54,062 bases of DNA from Candidatus Eremiobacterota bacterium (GTDB taxonomy: Bacteria > Vulcanimicrobiota > Vulcanimicrobiia > Vulcanimicrobiales > Vulcanimicrobiaceae), in assembly GCA_019235885.1 (NCBI GenBank), contig JAFAKB010000092.1:1-54062 (forward strand), read 5' to 3'. Positions within the stretch are counted from its first letter, which is position 1, and each line of letters opens with the position of its first letter. Below are positions 1 to 8,403 of this stretch, piece after piece. A program made the position numbers and the translations under genes. The notes under the pieces were generated by a model that was not told where the DNA came from, did not search any database, and saw only the letters and a program-made list of their open reading frames with translations.

Positions 1-782
1 CGGATCGTCTCGGCGAACTCGATCAGCGTCATCTCCACCGGATTGCCGAGGTTCACAGGCCGGCCGTCGCCTTTTTCGAGCAGCAGGAGAAGCCCGCGGA
101 CGAGGTCGTCCACGTAGCAGAAGCTGCGCGTCTGCGTGCCGTCGCCGAAGACGGTGAAGTCCTCGCCGTTCAGAGCCTGGCTGACGAACGCCGGCACCAC
201 GCGCCCGTCGTCGATGCGCATCCGCGGGCCGTAGGTGTTGAAGATGCGCGCGATCCGCGCGTCAATCCCCAGCTTCCGCACCGCGGTCGCGACGCACGCC
301 TCGCCGAAGCGCTTCGACTCGTCGTAGCACGCGCGCAGGCCGACCGGGTTTACGTTGCCGTGGTAGGTCTCGCGCTGCGGGTGCTCGAGCGGATCGCCGT
401 AGCTTTCGCTGGTCGACGCGTACAGCAGCACCGCGCGCGCCGCGTGCGCGAACGAGACCGCGTGCATCGTCCCGACGCTGTTGACCGCCAGCGTCTCGAG
501 CGCGAGCCGCTCGTACTGCACCGGGCTCGCCGGCGAGGCCAGATGAAAGACGACGTTCGCCGGACACAGCCGCTCGGCCAGCCCGGCCAGCCACGTGCTC
601 CACGCCTCTATGACGTCGGCTTCGACGAACCGAAAGCGCGCGTCGTCGCGCGCACCGCTGAGATTGCGCAGGTCGCCGGTGGCGAGATTGTCGATCCCGA
701 CCACGTCCCAACCGTCGCGCAGGAGCCGGTCGCACAGGTGCGACCCGATGAACCCTGCCGCCCCGGTGACGTATGCCAGCAC
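1..782 (-). CDS. UDP-glucuronate decarboxylase-like NAD-dependent epimerase, 3' end missing
   Basis: Reverse-strand reading gives an SDR protein that runs off the window's left edge. It starts with the Rossmann motif VTGAAGFIGSHL, followed by DNLATGD, the HLASPASP segment, TSESYGDP and the catalytic YDESK (YxxxK) motif. The ASPASPxxY and YGDP...HPQ blocks are typical of UDP-xylose synthase (UXS), which oxidises and decarboxylates UDP-glucuronate to UDP-xylose. The start taken is GTG at 782, directly before the Rossmann strand; GTG at 857 would add about 25 residues and is not excluded. It diverges from the lectin gene at 976. The C-terminal part is outside the window. Assignment is by motif only; a dTDP-glucose dehydratase-like relative is the main alternative. 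Confidence 0.82.
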   Translation of the reverse strand, partial: MLAYVTGAAGFIGSHLCDRLLRDGWDVVGIDNLATGDLRNLSGARDDARFRFVEADVIEAWSTWLAGLAERLCPANVVFHLASPASPVQYERLALETLAVNSVGTMHAVSFAHAARAVLLYASTSESYGDPLEHPQRETYHGNVNPVGLRACYDESKRFGEACVATAVRKLGIDARIARIFNTYGPRMRIDDGRVVPAFVSQALNGEDFTVFGDGTQTRSFCYVDDLVRGLLLLLEKGDGRPVNLGNPVEMTLIEFAETI

Positions 783-975
783 CGGCGCGCGCTTCAGGGT
801 GCCGCGCGGCGATGCCTTTTTCGTGCCGGTCGCCGCCCGCGCAGCCGGCGTACGCACCTGTTCAACGGCATTCGCCTTCTACAAGGGCACGGCGCTCGCT
901 TTGTGCAAATGACACCGCACTCAGCTCTGCGGGTGCCGGGATCGGTCCCGCCGCTTTTAACATGGGTGGTTAACT

Positions 976-2874
976 GTGCCGGATCGTCCTTCTTCCGAGC
1001 GTACCGTCTTCGGACGGTACCGAGCCGCGCTGTTGCTCGTGGCGGCGGCCGCCGTCGTATCGGCCGCGTCAGGTTGCGGCCTCGCTCACTCATCGTCGCT
1101 TCCGGCCGTGAAGTCGGTCGCCGCCGCCGACGCGCCGGTCGCGCGCGGCGTCGGACGGCGCGCTCGTTCGCTCACCGGGGTCTCGCAGATTCAAAGCGGG
1201 ACGGCGTATTCGATCGTCAACCAGCTCAGCTCGATGGCGCTCGACGACACGAACGCTTCAACCAGCAACGGCACGAAGATCCAGGAGTGGAGCTGCAACG
1301 GTTACCCGCAGCAGAACTGGACCATCACCTCGCAAGGCGGCGGCATCTACACCATCGTCAACCAGCTGAGCGGCAAGGCGCTGGACGACACGAACGCCTC
1401 GACCGCGAACGGCAACCAGATGCAGCAGTGGAGTCCCGACGGTTACCCGCAGCAGAACTGGACCATCACTTCGCAAGGCGGCGGCATCTACACCATCGTC
1501 AACCAGCTCAGCGGTAAAGCGCTCGACGCCGGCGCTTCGATGACCAACGGGGCGATCATGCAGCAGTGGGATCGCAACGGCTACCCGCAGCAGAACTGGA
1601 TCATCGTGCCCGCCGGGTCGTGCAACGGGTTTCCGGTCCTGACCAACACGCCGTACACGCTCGTCAACCAGCAGAGCTCGTTGGCGCTCGACGACACGAA
1701 CGCTTCGACCGCGAACGGCACCCGGATGCAGCAGTGGAACTGCGACGGCTACGGACAGCAGAACTGGGTTCTTACGCCGGTGAACAACGGCGGATACAGC
1801 ATCGTCAATCAGCTGAGCGGCAAGGCTCTCGACAACGGCTCGAGCGTCTCGAACGGCGCGCCGATCGTTCAACAGTCCGCGACCGGCGGACAACAGCAGA
1901 GCTGGTTCTTGATACCGGGTCCGGCCGGTTCGTTCATCGTGGTGAACCAGCTCAGCGGAAAAGCGGTAGACGTTCCCAGCGCCTCGCTGGCCAACGGCAC
2001 GGCGCTGCAGCAGTGGGACCGCGACGGCTTCCCGCAGCAGAACTGGACGTTCGTGCCGGCCGGCTCGTGCGCCGCGAAGAGCGGCTTCAGCATCCTGATC
2101 GACACGAACCAGATGAACAACACCGAAGCGATGAACGATGCGCCGCTGGCGGCCGACGGCGTATGGAGCATACCGGTGAACAGCTGCAGCGGGTGCATCG
2201 CTGATCCGATCACGGATCCGAACGGTACGTGGCCGGGTGCCCTGGCGCGCCTCAACGCCGCGAACTGGACCGTGACCGAGGACACCTACGATACGAGCGG
2301 CTATTATCCGAGCGCGCAGCTCACCGCGCAGTACATCGGGCGAGCGCCGAACGCGTCGATGGTCTATCACGAGCAGAACACGCCGAACGGCACCGTCTTG
2401 CTCACGTCCGAGATCGACAACGCAGCGGCATGGACCGGCAACTCCATCATCGTGCTCTCGCGCAGTTACACCAGCAACCTCGCGAGTTACGTGGACGCCG
2501 CGCTCGGCGACGGGCATACGTCCGGCGCCGCGTTCGAGACGAACCCTCCTTATGCGAGCATCTCGGGGCAGTACTTCAACCAAGGGATTCAGGACATCCT
2601 GAGCTCGGGACGGAGAGCGTACATGCTGCTGCCGCCGGTCGCCGCGGGCGGCGACTATCTCTCGGACATGCAAAGCGGCGTAACTCAGTACCTCGCGTCC
2701 AGCTCGCAGTTCGGTAACCCGAATCTCTTCATCGTACTGGCGATCTACGGCAGGCCGCAATCTGGCGTCGGTTTTCTTCAGCCGGAGCCCGGAGCGTCGT
2801 CCGGCAACAGCGTCCTTGCGGTGAGGAACTGGCTCTACAGCTATCGGTCGACGACGTTCCGCAACGGCCACTGA
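976..2874 (+). CDS. Secreted ricin-B-type lectin (six QxW repeats) with uncharacterised C-terminal domain
   Basis: 632 residues from GTG. Residues about 17-34 form a hydrophobic signal ending in ASGC, a plausible though weak lipobox (C34), so it is exported and possibly a lipoprotein. Residues 77-358 hold six repeats of about 40-47 residues, each built on a VNQxSxxALD strand and closing with a QQNW or QQSW (QxW) motif. This is the hallmark of ricin-B beta-trefoils; six repeats fit two trefoils. Residues 369-632 form a separate domain with no family I recognise; it contains an IDTNQMNN start and an LFIVLAIYGRP strand near the end, and could be hydrolase-like. Likely role: carbohydrate binding at the cell surface. 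It diverges from the gene before 782. Confidence 0.85.
   Translation: MPDRPSSERTVFGRYRAALLLVAAAAVVSAASGCGLAHSSSLPAVKSVAAADAPVARGVGRRARSLTGVSQIQSGTAYSIVNQLSSMALDDTNASTSNGTKIQEWSCNGYPQQNWTITSQGGGIYTIVNQLSGKALDDTNASTANGNQMQQWSPDGYPQQNWTITSQGGGIYTIVNQLSGKALDAGASMTNGAIMQQWDRNGYPQQNWIIVPAGSCNGFPVLTNTPYTLVNQQSSLALDDTNASTANGTRMQQWNCDGYGQQNWVLTPVNNGGYSIVNQLSGKALDNGSSVSNGAPIVQQSATGGQQQSWFLIPGPAGSFIVVNQLSGKAVDVPSASLANGTALQQWDRDGFPQQNWTFVPAGSCAAKSGFSILIDTNQMNNTEAMNDAPLAADGVWSIPVNSCSGCIADPITDPNGTWPGALARLNAANWTVTEDTYDTSGYYPSAQLTAQYIGRAPNASMVYHEQNTPNGTVLLTSEIDNAAAWTGNSIIVLSRSYTSNLASYVDAALGDGHTSGAAFETNPPYASISGQYFNQGIQDILSSGRRAYMLLPPVAAGGDYLSDMQSGVTQYLASSSQFGNPNLFIVLAIYGRPQSGVGFLQPEPGASSGNSVLAVRNWLYSYRSTTFRNGH
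1227..1508 (+). repeat. Tandem 141-bp repeat inside the lectin gene
   Basis: Two 141-bp (47-codon) units lie head to tail at 1227-1367 and 1368-1508. The last 68 bases of each (1300-1367 and 1441-1508) are identical except for one C/T difference. The other lectin repeats in the gene are related in protein but clearly more diverged in DNA, so this pair looks like the most recent duplication in the repeat array or one being homogenised. Confidence 0.8.
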
Positions 2875-2913
2875 GCGGGGCGCGGCGGAGTTCGTCGCAG
2901 GAACGGCGGGCGA

Positions 2914-3973
2914 GTGCGCTCAACGTCGCGCGGCACCGTGCCCAACCGTTCGGTGCAGCGCTTCCTGGCGATCATCGCCGCGTTCGGCATCTTCGTCCTG
3001 GCGGTAATTGTCCTGAAGCGCGCCGTCGATCTCCCGTACTGGGACGAATGGGACTGGGCGGTGCTCGTCTATGCTTCGCACCATCACAGCTTGACCTTCG
3101 CGAAGCTGTGGGAGCCGCATAACGAGCACCGGATCCTGGTCGCCAACCTGCTCACGCGCGGCCTCGACCGGTTCGGTGGGTGGTCGCCGATTCGCGAGCA
3201 GCTGATCGCGCTCGCGTTGCTGGCGCTGACCCAGCTCGGCGTCTGGATTTCTCGTGCGCCGGACCGTCTCGGCGGCCTACCGCGGCGTCTGCTTTCTGGC
3301 CGCGAGCGTCCCGCTGCTGGGGCTCGGCCAGTACCAAAACCTCGACGGCCGCAACCATCTTCGATTCTGCGAAGGTGCTCGCGAACGGGCTGCGCTACGC
3401 CGGCGTCGGCCGCCGCGGACCTGAGTCGCGGCGCTCTGCTGCGGCTGGTGAGGGTGCCGGGGACGCACGCGACCTTGCTCGCACTCGCCGGAGTGCTGAC
3501 GCTCGCGGCAGTTACCGCCGCGGTCGTGCTCGAACGCCAGGCCGTCTCGACGCTCGTCCTCCTCGCGTACCTGTGGGCCGGCTCGATCGCGCTCTCGGCC
3601 GCGCGCATCGACGTCGCGGTCCTCGATCCCGCCGGCGCAGGGCCACGGTATTTCTTCTATCCTCGTCCTCGAAGCATGGTTCTTCATCCACCGTCCGTTC
3701 GTCGCGCGGCGCGTTCCGGTGCGGGCGGCGGCGATTGCCTTCGTCGCGATCGCGATGCTCGGCAGCCTCCCGGTCCTGCGGCGGACGCACGACGATCTGC
3801 GCTGGACGAGTCCAGCCAAGGTACCCGCGGGCGGATGGATCAAGCTTAGTCCCCAGCTGAGCGCAACGACGATGCCGAATGCGGCCGGTACGAGACGAAG
3901 CGACCGCATCGCTGTCACGCCGGCCGAGTTCGCGCGACTTCAGCAGAATCTTGGTCGAGGTTTCTGTTGTTGA
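2914..3973 (+). pseudogene. Frameshifted chimeric remnant of GT-C-like membrane protein genes
   Basis: The first 111 codons (GTG at 2914 to about 3246) closely match the gene at 5383, including PYWDEWDW, HHHSLTF and HNEHRI. The match continues for about 30 residues in a shifted frame (RRTVSAAYRG..., LGLGQY) after an apparent one-base insertion near 3247. The middle of the protein is then missing. The remaining part resembles the C-terminus of the 4097-type protein (GPRYFFY, then a membrane strand), and reading it needs further frame changes near 3408 and 3656. At least three frame disruptions plus an internal loss argue for a decayed gene fused from two paralogues. Base-calling indels could explain single frameshifts but not the chimeric structure. 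Confidence 0.75.
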
Positions 3974-4002
3974 AGCCGATCAGGGTTCACGCCGTATCGT
4001 GT

Positions 4003-4033
4003 TTGCAGCAGTGATTTGTGCCCGCGATATAAT
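4003..4033 (+). promoter_or_regulatory. Candidate sigma-70-type promoter
   Basis: TTGCAG at 4003-4008 and a perfect TATAAT at 4028-4033, spaced by 19 bases, lie between the pseudogene stop and the gene starting at 4097. The stretch is clearly more AT-rich than its surroundings. Spacing is two bases longer than ideal and the -35 matches only in its first half, so this is a candidate only. Confidence 0.45.
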
Positions 4034-4096
4034 GGTTTGTGTTCGAGCTAGCGGGCCAGGAGCGCCCCATCGAAAGCAACAACAACGACCTCGGCA

Positions 4097-5335
4097 ATGG
4101 TGCGGTTCATCGGCCTGTGGCTGGCCTGTATCGTCGTCCTCGTGCTGAGACGGCCGGATCTCGTTGCGCATCCGGAATTCCTCGCCGAGGACGGCGTCAT
4201 CTTCTTTCGCGAGCAACTGCTGCTCGGCATCACATCGCTCTGGCAGCCGTATGCAGGGTATCACCACCTGCTCGCACGTCTCGTTCCCCTCGCCGGCGCG
4301 GGGCTGCCGGCGGTTGCGATACCGGCGTTCTACGCAGCGGTCGTCGTCGCGCTCGAAGCGGCTTGCTGCGCCGCGGTCGGAGCGCTGCTCGAAGAGGTCG
4401 TCGCGCGGGAGTCGATGCGGTGGCTTATCGCGCTTGCGCTCGCCGCCTGCATCCCCGCCGACGACGTGATCGGCAGCCTCTCGAACCTGCAGTGGTATCT
4501 CGCGCTGCCGCTGCTCACGGCGTCGGTCGTTCCGTTTCCGCGGCGGTTCGTGCGCGCGGCGCGCGTCGCCGCGCCGCTGGTCGGCTTGACGACGCCGCAA
4601 GGGATCTTTGCGCTCCCCTTCGCGGCGTGGCGTTGGATTCGCCGCGGCGAGCGAGGCGATGCGTGGACGCCGACGCTGTATGCCGCGGCGTCGGTCCTCA
4701 ACGTCGTCACGACCCGCGATCCCGCCGGACTGCATCCGACGCCGGGGTGGCCGCTCGCGGCGGCGATAAGCACCTGCTACCGCGTCGGAGACGCGCTGTG
4801 GCTCGGGCGATCGGGCGCTGAAACGATCGCGGCGCACTGGTCCGCCGAAGGCGCAGTGCTGGGCGCGGTGACGATCGCGGCGCTTTCGACGCTCGTGGCG
4901 CGCGTGCTCGGCCCGCGCGCCGCTCTCGCGCTGCTGTTCGTACTGTTCGCGCCGATCGCGCTGACGATGAACGCGCGCGATCTCGAAGGGGCGTCATTGG
5001 CCCACTACGCGCTCTTCGGCGGCGACCGGTATTTCTTCACCGCCTGCGCAGCGCTGCTCGTCGCGACGCTCGTCGCCGCCACGCGATTGCCCTTACCCGC
5101 GCGGGTGATCGTGCTGGTGCTCGCGTGCGCGACGTCGCTGTTCGCCAACTTTCGCGAGCCGCAGCCGCTCGAGAACGACGACTGGCCGGGGTGGGCGCCG
5201 CAGGTGGACCGCTGGCGCGCCGACCTCGGCGCGGGACGGCCGACGGCGCAGCTCAGCGTCCCAATCCCGCCGCGCTGGCAGCTCGTGCTCCCGGCCTGCC
5301 GCCGGACCGCGGGCGGGACGTTGTCGTGCGGCTAG
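4097..5335 (+). CDS. Multi-pass membrane protein, GT-C-like
   Basis: 412 residues with about ten hydrophobic helices. The N-terminal loop contains PEFLAEDGVIFF followed by WQPYAGYHHLLARL. An acidic residue in the first periplasmic loop and an aromatic-rich loop are seen in GT-C glycosyltransferases, which use polyprenyl-phosphate sugars on the outer face of the inner membrane. A GGDRYFF segment near residue 313 and a soluble tail follow. No catalytic assignment is possible by eye. The pseudogene just upstream ends with a related C-terminus. The start is ATG 4097; the ribosome site is weak, and a candidate promoter lies 64 bases upstream. It ends 47 bases before the next gene, probably one transcript. 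Confidence 0.7.
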   Translation: MVRFIGLWLACIVVLVLRRPDLVAHPEFLAEDGVIFFREQLLLGITSLWQPYAGYHHLLARLVPLAGAGLPAVAIPAFYAAVVVALEAACCAAVGALLEEVVARESMRWLIALALAACIPADDVIGSLSNLQWYLALPLLTASVVPFPRRFVRAARVAAPLVGLTTPQGIFALPFAAWRWIRRGERGDAWTPTLYAAASVLNVVTTRDPAGLHPTPGWPLAAAISTCYRVGDALWLGRSGAETIAAHWSAEGAVLGAVTIAALSTLVARVLGPRAALALLFVLFAPIALTMNARDLEGASLAHYALFGGDRYFFTACAALLVATLVAATRLPLPARVIVLVLACATSLFANFREPQPLENDDWPGWAPQVDRWRADLGAGRPTAQLSVPIPPRWQLVLPACRRTAGGTLSCG

Positions 5336-5382
5336 CTGCGCGCAGGAACGCTGCGCGGGCACGCTCAACCTCGCGCGCGACG

Positions 5383-6717
5383 GTGGCCCTTCGCTCGCTG
5401 CAGCGCGTTCCCGTGCTCGTCGCCGCGCTCGGTATCCTGGTTCTGGCGGTGATCATCCTCAAACGCGCGGTCGATCTGCCGTATTGGGACGAGTGGGACT
5501 GGGCCGTGCTCGTCTATGCCGCGCACCACCACAGCTTGACGTTCGCGAAGCTGTGGGAGGCGCACAACGAGCACCGCATCTTGGTCGCGAACGTGCTGAT
5601 GCTCGGGCTCGACCGCTTCGGCGGTTGGTCCCCGGTGCGCGAGCAGCTGCTCTCGCTCTCGCTGCTCGCGCTTACCCAGCTCGGCGTGTGGACGCTCGTG
5701 CGGCGGACGGTTTCGCACGCGTACCGCGGCGTCTGCTTTCTCGCCGCGACCGTCTTGCTGCTGGGGCTCGGCCAGTACGAGAACCTTGACTGGGGGTTTC
5801 AGATCGCGTGGTTCATCTGCGACCTCGCGGCCGTCGTCGTCGTCGTGCTGCTGACCCGGCCGGGCGGCACGTGGCGCGACCTCGGGCTGGCCGTCTTCGC
5901 AGCGGCGCTCGGCAGCCTCAGCTCCTCACAGGGACTGATCACGTGGCCGGTCGGACTGGTGGCGATCGGCTTGATTCCGCGGCAGCGCTCGGCCCGGGCG
6001 GCGCTCTGGCTCGCAACCGGAGCCGTCGTGACGCTCGCCGTGCGCCACGGCGCGCCGCCGCCGGATCCCTCGATGCGCCTCGGGCTCAGCCATCTCTCCG
6101 CGCTCGCGGAGTACGCGCTGGCCTACCTCGGCGCCCCGCTGGCCGCGTCATTTCACCTCGGCCCGTCGATCGCGGCCGGGGCCGCGTTGGTGGCATGGCT
6201 CGGAGCGCTCGCCGTCCTGGCGGTGCGGCTGCCGCTGAGCCGGCGCGTTCGGCTCGCGCCGTGGCTCGCATTGGCCGCCTACGCGGTCGCCGCGGCCGCC
6301 GCTACGGCCCCAGCCCGCGCAGGGTTGGGCCTCGACCAAGCGACGGCGAGCCGCTACGTCTCGATCGCGACGCTGGCCTGGGTCGCCGCGTTGGCGGCAA
6401 GCTTCGTGATGGTCGTCAGCCCGTCGAGGGGTGCGGCGCGGCCGGCGCCGCGGAGCGGGGAATCGCAGTTCAGGCGCTGGGCGGCCGTCGCGGCGGCGGC
6501 GGTCGTCGTCGTGGCTTCGCTGAAGCAGAGCGCCGCGGGGAACGTCATGTGGCAGCTGCACGCGCGCGACCTCCGCGCCGACCGCGAGGCCGTCGCGGCC
6601 GGCGATCCATCCGTGCTCCAGCACCTCTACCCGCGGCCGACGTTCGCCGCCGAGGCGCTGCGCGAGATGGCCGAGGTGCGCGCCGGCGTCTTCCGGCCCG
6701 CTCCGGGCGAACCGTAG
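5383..6717 (+). CDS. Multi-pass membrane protein with DEWDW/HNEHRI loop, GT-C-like
   Basis: 444 residues from GTG 5383. A first helix (about residues 8-24) is followed by a loop with YWDEWDW, HHHSLTF and HNEHRI, then about nine further helices and a soluble tail. The acidic first loop (DEWDW) is what one expects of a GT-C-fold transferase, with metal and lipid-phosphate binding inferred only. The N-terminal third is nearly the same as the start of the pseudogene at 2914, including the bases just upstream of the start, so the two arose by duplication. It ends six bases before the convergent gene at 6724. The reading frame is open upstream, but earlier starts would run through the previous gene and were rejected. 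Confidence 0.7.
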   Translation: MALRSLQRVPVLVAALGILVLAVIILKRAVDLPYWDEWDWAVLVYAAHHHSLTFAKLWEAHNEHRILVANVLMLGLDRFGGWSPVREQLLSLSLLALTQLGVWTLVRRTVSHAYRGVCFLAATVLLLGLGQYENLDWGFQIAWFICDLAAVVVVVLLTRPGGTWRDLGLAVFAAALGSLSSSQGLITWPVGLVAIGLIPRQRSARAALWLATGAVVTLAVRHGAPPPDPSMRLGLSHLSALAEYALAYLGAPLAASFHLGPSIAAGAALVAWLGALAVLAVRLPLSRRVRLAPWLALAAYAVAAAAATAPARAGLGLDQATASRYVSIATLAWVAALAASFVMVVSPSRGAARPAPRSGESQFRRWAAVAAAAVVVVASLKQSAAGNVMWQLHARDLRADREAVAAGDPSVLQHLYPRPTFAAEALREMAEVRAGVFRPAPGEP

Positions 6718-6723
6718 CGCTCC

Positions 6724-7248
6724 CTATTCGACGACGAAGGGCAGCGCCGGGCTGAGCGTTCGTTGAACGCGCGGCGCCGTGGCGGTCGCGAGCTGCAGCG
6801 TGTGCGACCCCGGCGCCAGCGCGCCGGTCGCGAGCACCGCCTCGAAGCCCGAGTCGGCCGCGCCCGGCGCGCCGAGCGCCGTCGCGACGTCCGGCCGAGG
6901 CAAGTGATAGCGAGCCTCGCGCCACGGTCCGGCGTCGACCCGGTACACGAGCCGGGCGCCGCTGCGGTGCAGCACCGGGTCGAGCGCAAAGCCGGTCAGC
7001 CGAAGCTGCTCGCCCCGCTCGATCAGAAGCACCTGGCCGATGTAGTCGACGTGCCGCCCGGCGACGTCGACGCCCTCGAGCCGCCAGCTCGTGCGCAGCT
7101 GCTCGTGCTCGGTGCGGGCCGCCAGCGCGATCCAGCGCGCGCCCGCAGTGGCCGGGAGCGGGGCGGGTCGCAGCGCCAGCGCCGCGGCGGCGCAGCCGAC
7201 CGCCCCGGCGACCAGCACCCACGTCACGGCGCCCTCGAAGCGGTTGCT
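6724..7248 (-). CDS. Membrane-anchored single GW-RPDVA-GF module protein
   Basis: 174 residues from GTG 7248 (an ATG at 7293 would add 15). One N-terminal transmembrane helix (about residues 8-27) is followed by an extracytoplasmic region with no known enzyme motif. Residues 86-150 carry a module seen elsewhere in this window: LTGFALDP, then RPDVATALG at 119-127, SGFEAVL, and APGSHTL. The predicted content is beta-rich. It is convergent with the GT-C-like gene ending at 6717 and divergent from the epimerase at 7304. Function is unknown; the repeated placement of this module beside transferase genes suggests an accessory or sugar-binding role, which is inference. Confidence 0.6.
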   Translation of the reverse strand, partial: SNRFEGAVTWVLVAGAVGCAAAALALRPAPLPATAGARWIALAARTEHEQLRTSWRLEGVDVAGRHVDYIGQVLLIERGEQLRLTGFALDPVLHRSGARLVYRVDAGPWREARYHLPRPDVATALGAPGAADSGFEAVLATGALAPGSHTLQLATATAPRVQRTLSPALPFVVE

Positions 7249-7303
7249 CACGCGCCTGCCTACGGGGAGGCGCGCGGCGCTTCCCCCGCGCAAAGCCGGG
7301 TTC

Positions 7304-8374
7304 GTGTACTCCGCGATCCTGGTCGCCGGCGGCGCCGGTTTCGTCGGCTCGTCGCTCGCGCTGCGGCTGCGCGCCGCCTACCCCGAGGCGCGGGTGATCG
7401 CCGCCGACAGCCTCAAGCGCCGCGGCTCGGAGCTGAACCTCGGGCGCCTGGCCGCCGCCGGGATCGAGTTCGTCCACGCTGACGTCCGCCGCCCGGACGA
7501 CCTCGCCTTTCCGCGGCTGCGCTTCGGCTTGATCGTCGACTGCTCGGCGGAGCCGTCGGTCCTGGCCGCGTACGACGCCGGGCCGCGCTACGTCATCGAC
7601 ACCAACGTCACCGGGACGGTCAACCTACTCGAGCTCGCGCGGCGCGACGGGGCCGACGTGGTCTTCCTCTCGACCAGCCGCGTCTACCCCGTCGCGGCGC
7701 TCGACGCGATCCGGCTCGACGAGACGCCGACGCGCTTCGCGCTCGCCGCCGAGCAGCGGCTGCGCGGCGTCGGGCCGGCGGGCATTTCGGAAGACTTCCC
7801 GCTCGAGGGCGTGCGCTCGCTGTACGGCGCGACGAAGCTGGCCTGCGAGCTGCTGCTGGCCGAATATGCCGACATGTACGGGATCCGCACGGTGGTCGAC
7901 CGCTGCGGCGTCGTCACCGGGCCCTGGCAGATGGGGAAGGCCGACCAAGGCATCTTCGCGCTGTGGATGGGCAAGCACTATTTCCGGCGCCCGCTCGCGT
8001 ACATCGGGCACGGCGGAACGGGAAAGCAGGTCCGCGACCTCGTCGCGGTCGACGAGCTGTGCGACCTCGTGCTGCGCCAGCTCGACGCGATCGACGCGCT
8101 TTCGCACCGGGTCTACAACGTCGGCGGCGGACTGGCCTCGAGCCTCTCGCTCGCCGAGACGACGGCGCTGTGCGAGGAGATCACCGGAAACCGGGTGGAG
8201 ATCGTGCGCGTCGCCGAGAACCGTCCCTCCGACGTGCGGCTCTACGTGACCGACAACGCTCGGGTCACCGCCGACACCGGGTGGTCCCCGCAGAAGACGC
8301 CGCGCCGGACGCTGGGCGAGATCTTCGACTGGATCCGCGAGAACGAACGTCTCGTCGCCCCGCTCTGGTCCTGA
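7304..8374 (+). CDS. NAD-dependent sugar-nucleotide epimerase/dehydratase
   Basis: 356 residues from GTG 7304. Rossmann motif [10 protein letters not shown] at the N-terminus, a CSAEPSV segment after strand 4, LSTSRVY, and the catalytic YGATK (YxxxK) show an extended SDR acting on a nucleotide sugar. [12 protein letters not shown] is the usual substrate-domain block. It belongs to the same broad group as the CDP-tyvelose/paratose epimerases and sits 29 bases before such a gene (8404), so the two probably act in sequence on one NDP-sugar. The exact reaction cannot be read from sequence. First gene of a + operon running to 17173. Confidence 0.8.
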   Translation: MYSAILVAGGAGFVGSSLALRLRAAYPEARVIAADSLKRRGSELNLGRLAAAGIEFVHADVRRPDDLAFPRLRFGLIVDCSAEPSVLAAYDAGPRYVIDTNVTGTVNLLELARRDGADVVFLSTSRVYPVAALDAIRLDETPTRFALAAEQRLRGVGPAGISEDFPLEGVRSLYGATKLACELLLAEYADMYGIRTVVDRCGVVTGPWQMGKADQGIFALWMGKHYFRRPLAYIGHGGTGKQVRDLVAVDELCDLVLRQLDAIDALSHRVYNVGGGLASSLSLAETTALCEEITGNRVEIVRVAENRPSDVRLYVTDNARVTADTGWSPQKTPRRTLGEIFDWIRENERLVAPLWS

Positions 8375-8403
8375 CTGCCGCCACAGGAGCCTGCCCCGTT
8401 CGA

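Noticed and set aside
1204-2052. Possible CRISPR-like repeat array
   Set aside because: Repeats are coding lectin units of about 40-47 codons with QxW motifs; there are no short identical repeats with unique spacers.
1258-2871. 537-residue - strand open frame opposite the lectin
   Set aside because: Arg/Val/Ala-rich composition and mirror repeats of the lectin show it is a GC-driven shadow of the coding strand.
5125-6717. Longer version of the 5383 gene starting at 5125
   Set aside because: The extra N-terminus overlaps the previous gene and is Arg/Ala-rich; similarity to the pseudogene begins near GTG 5383.
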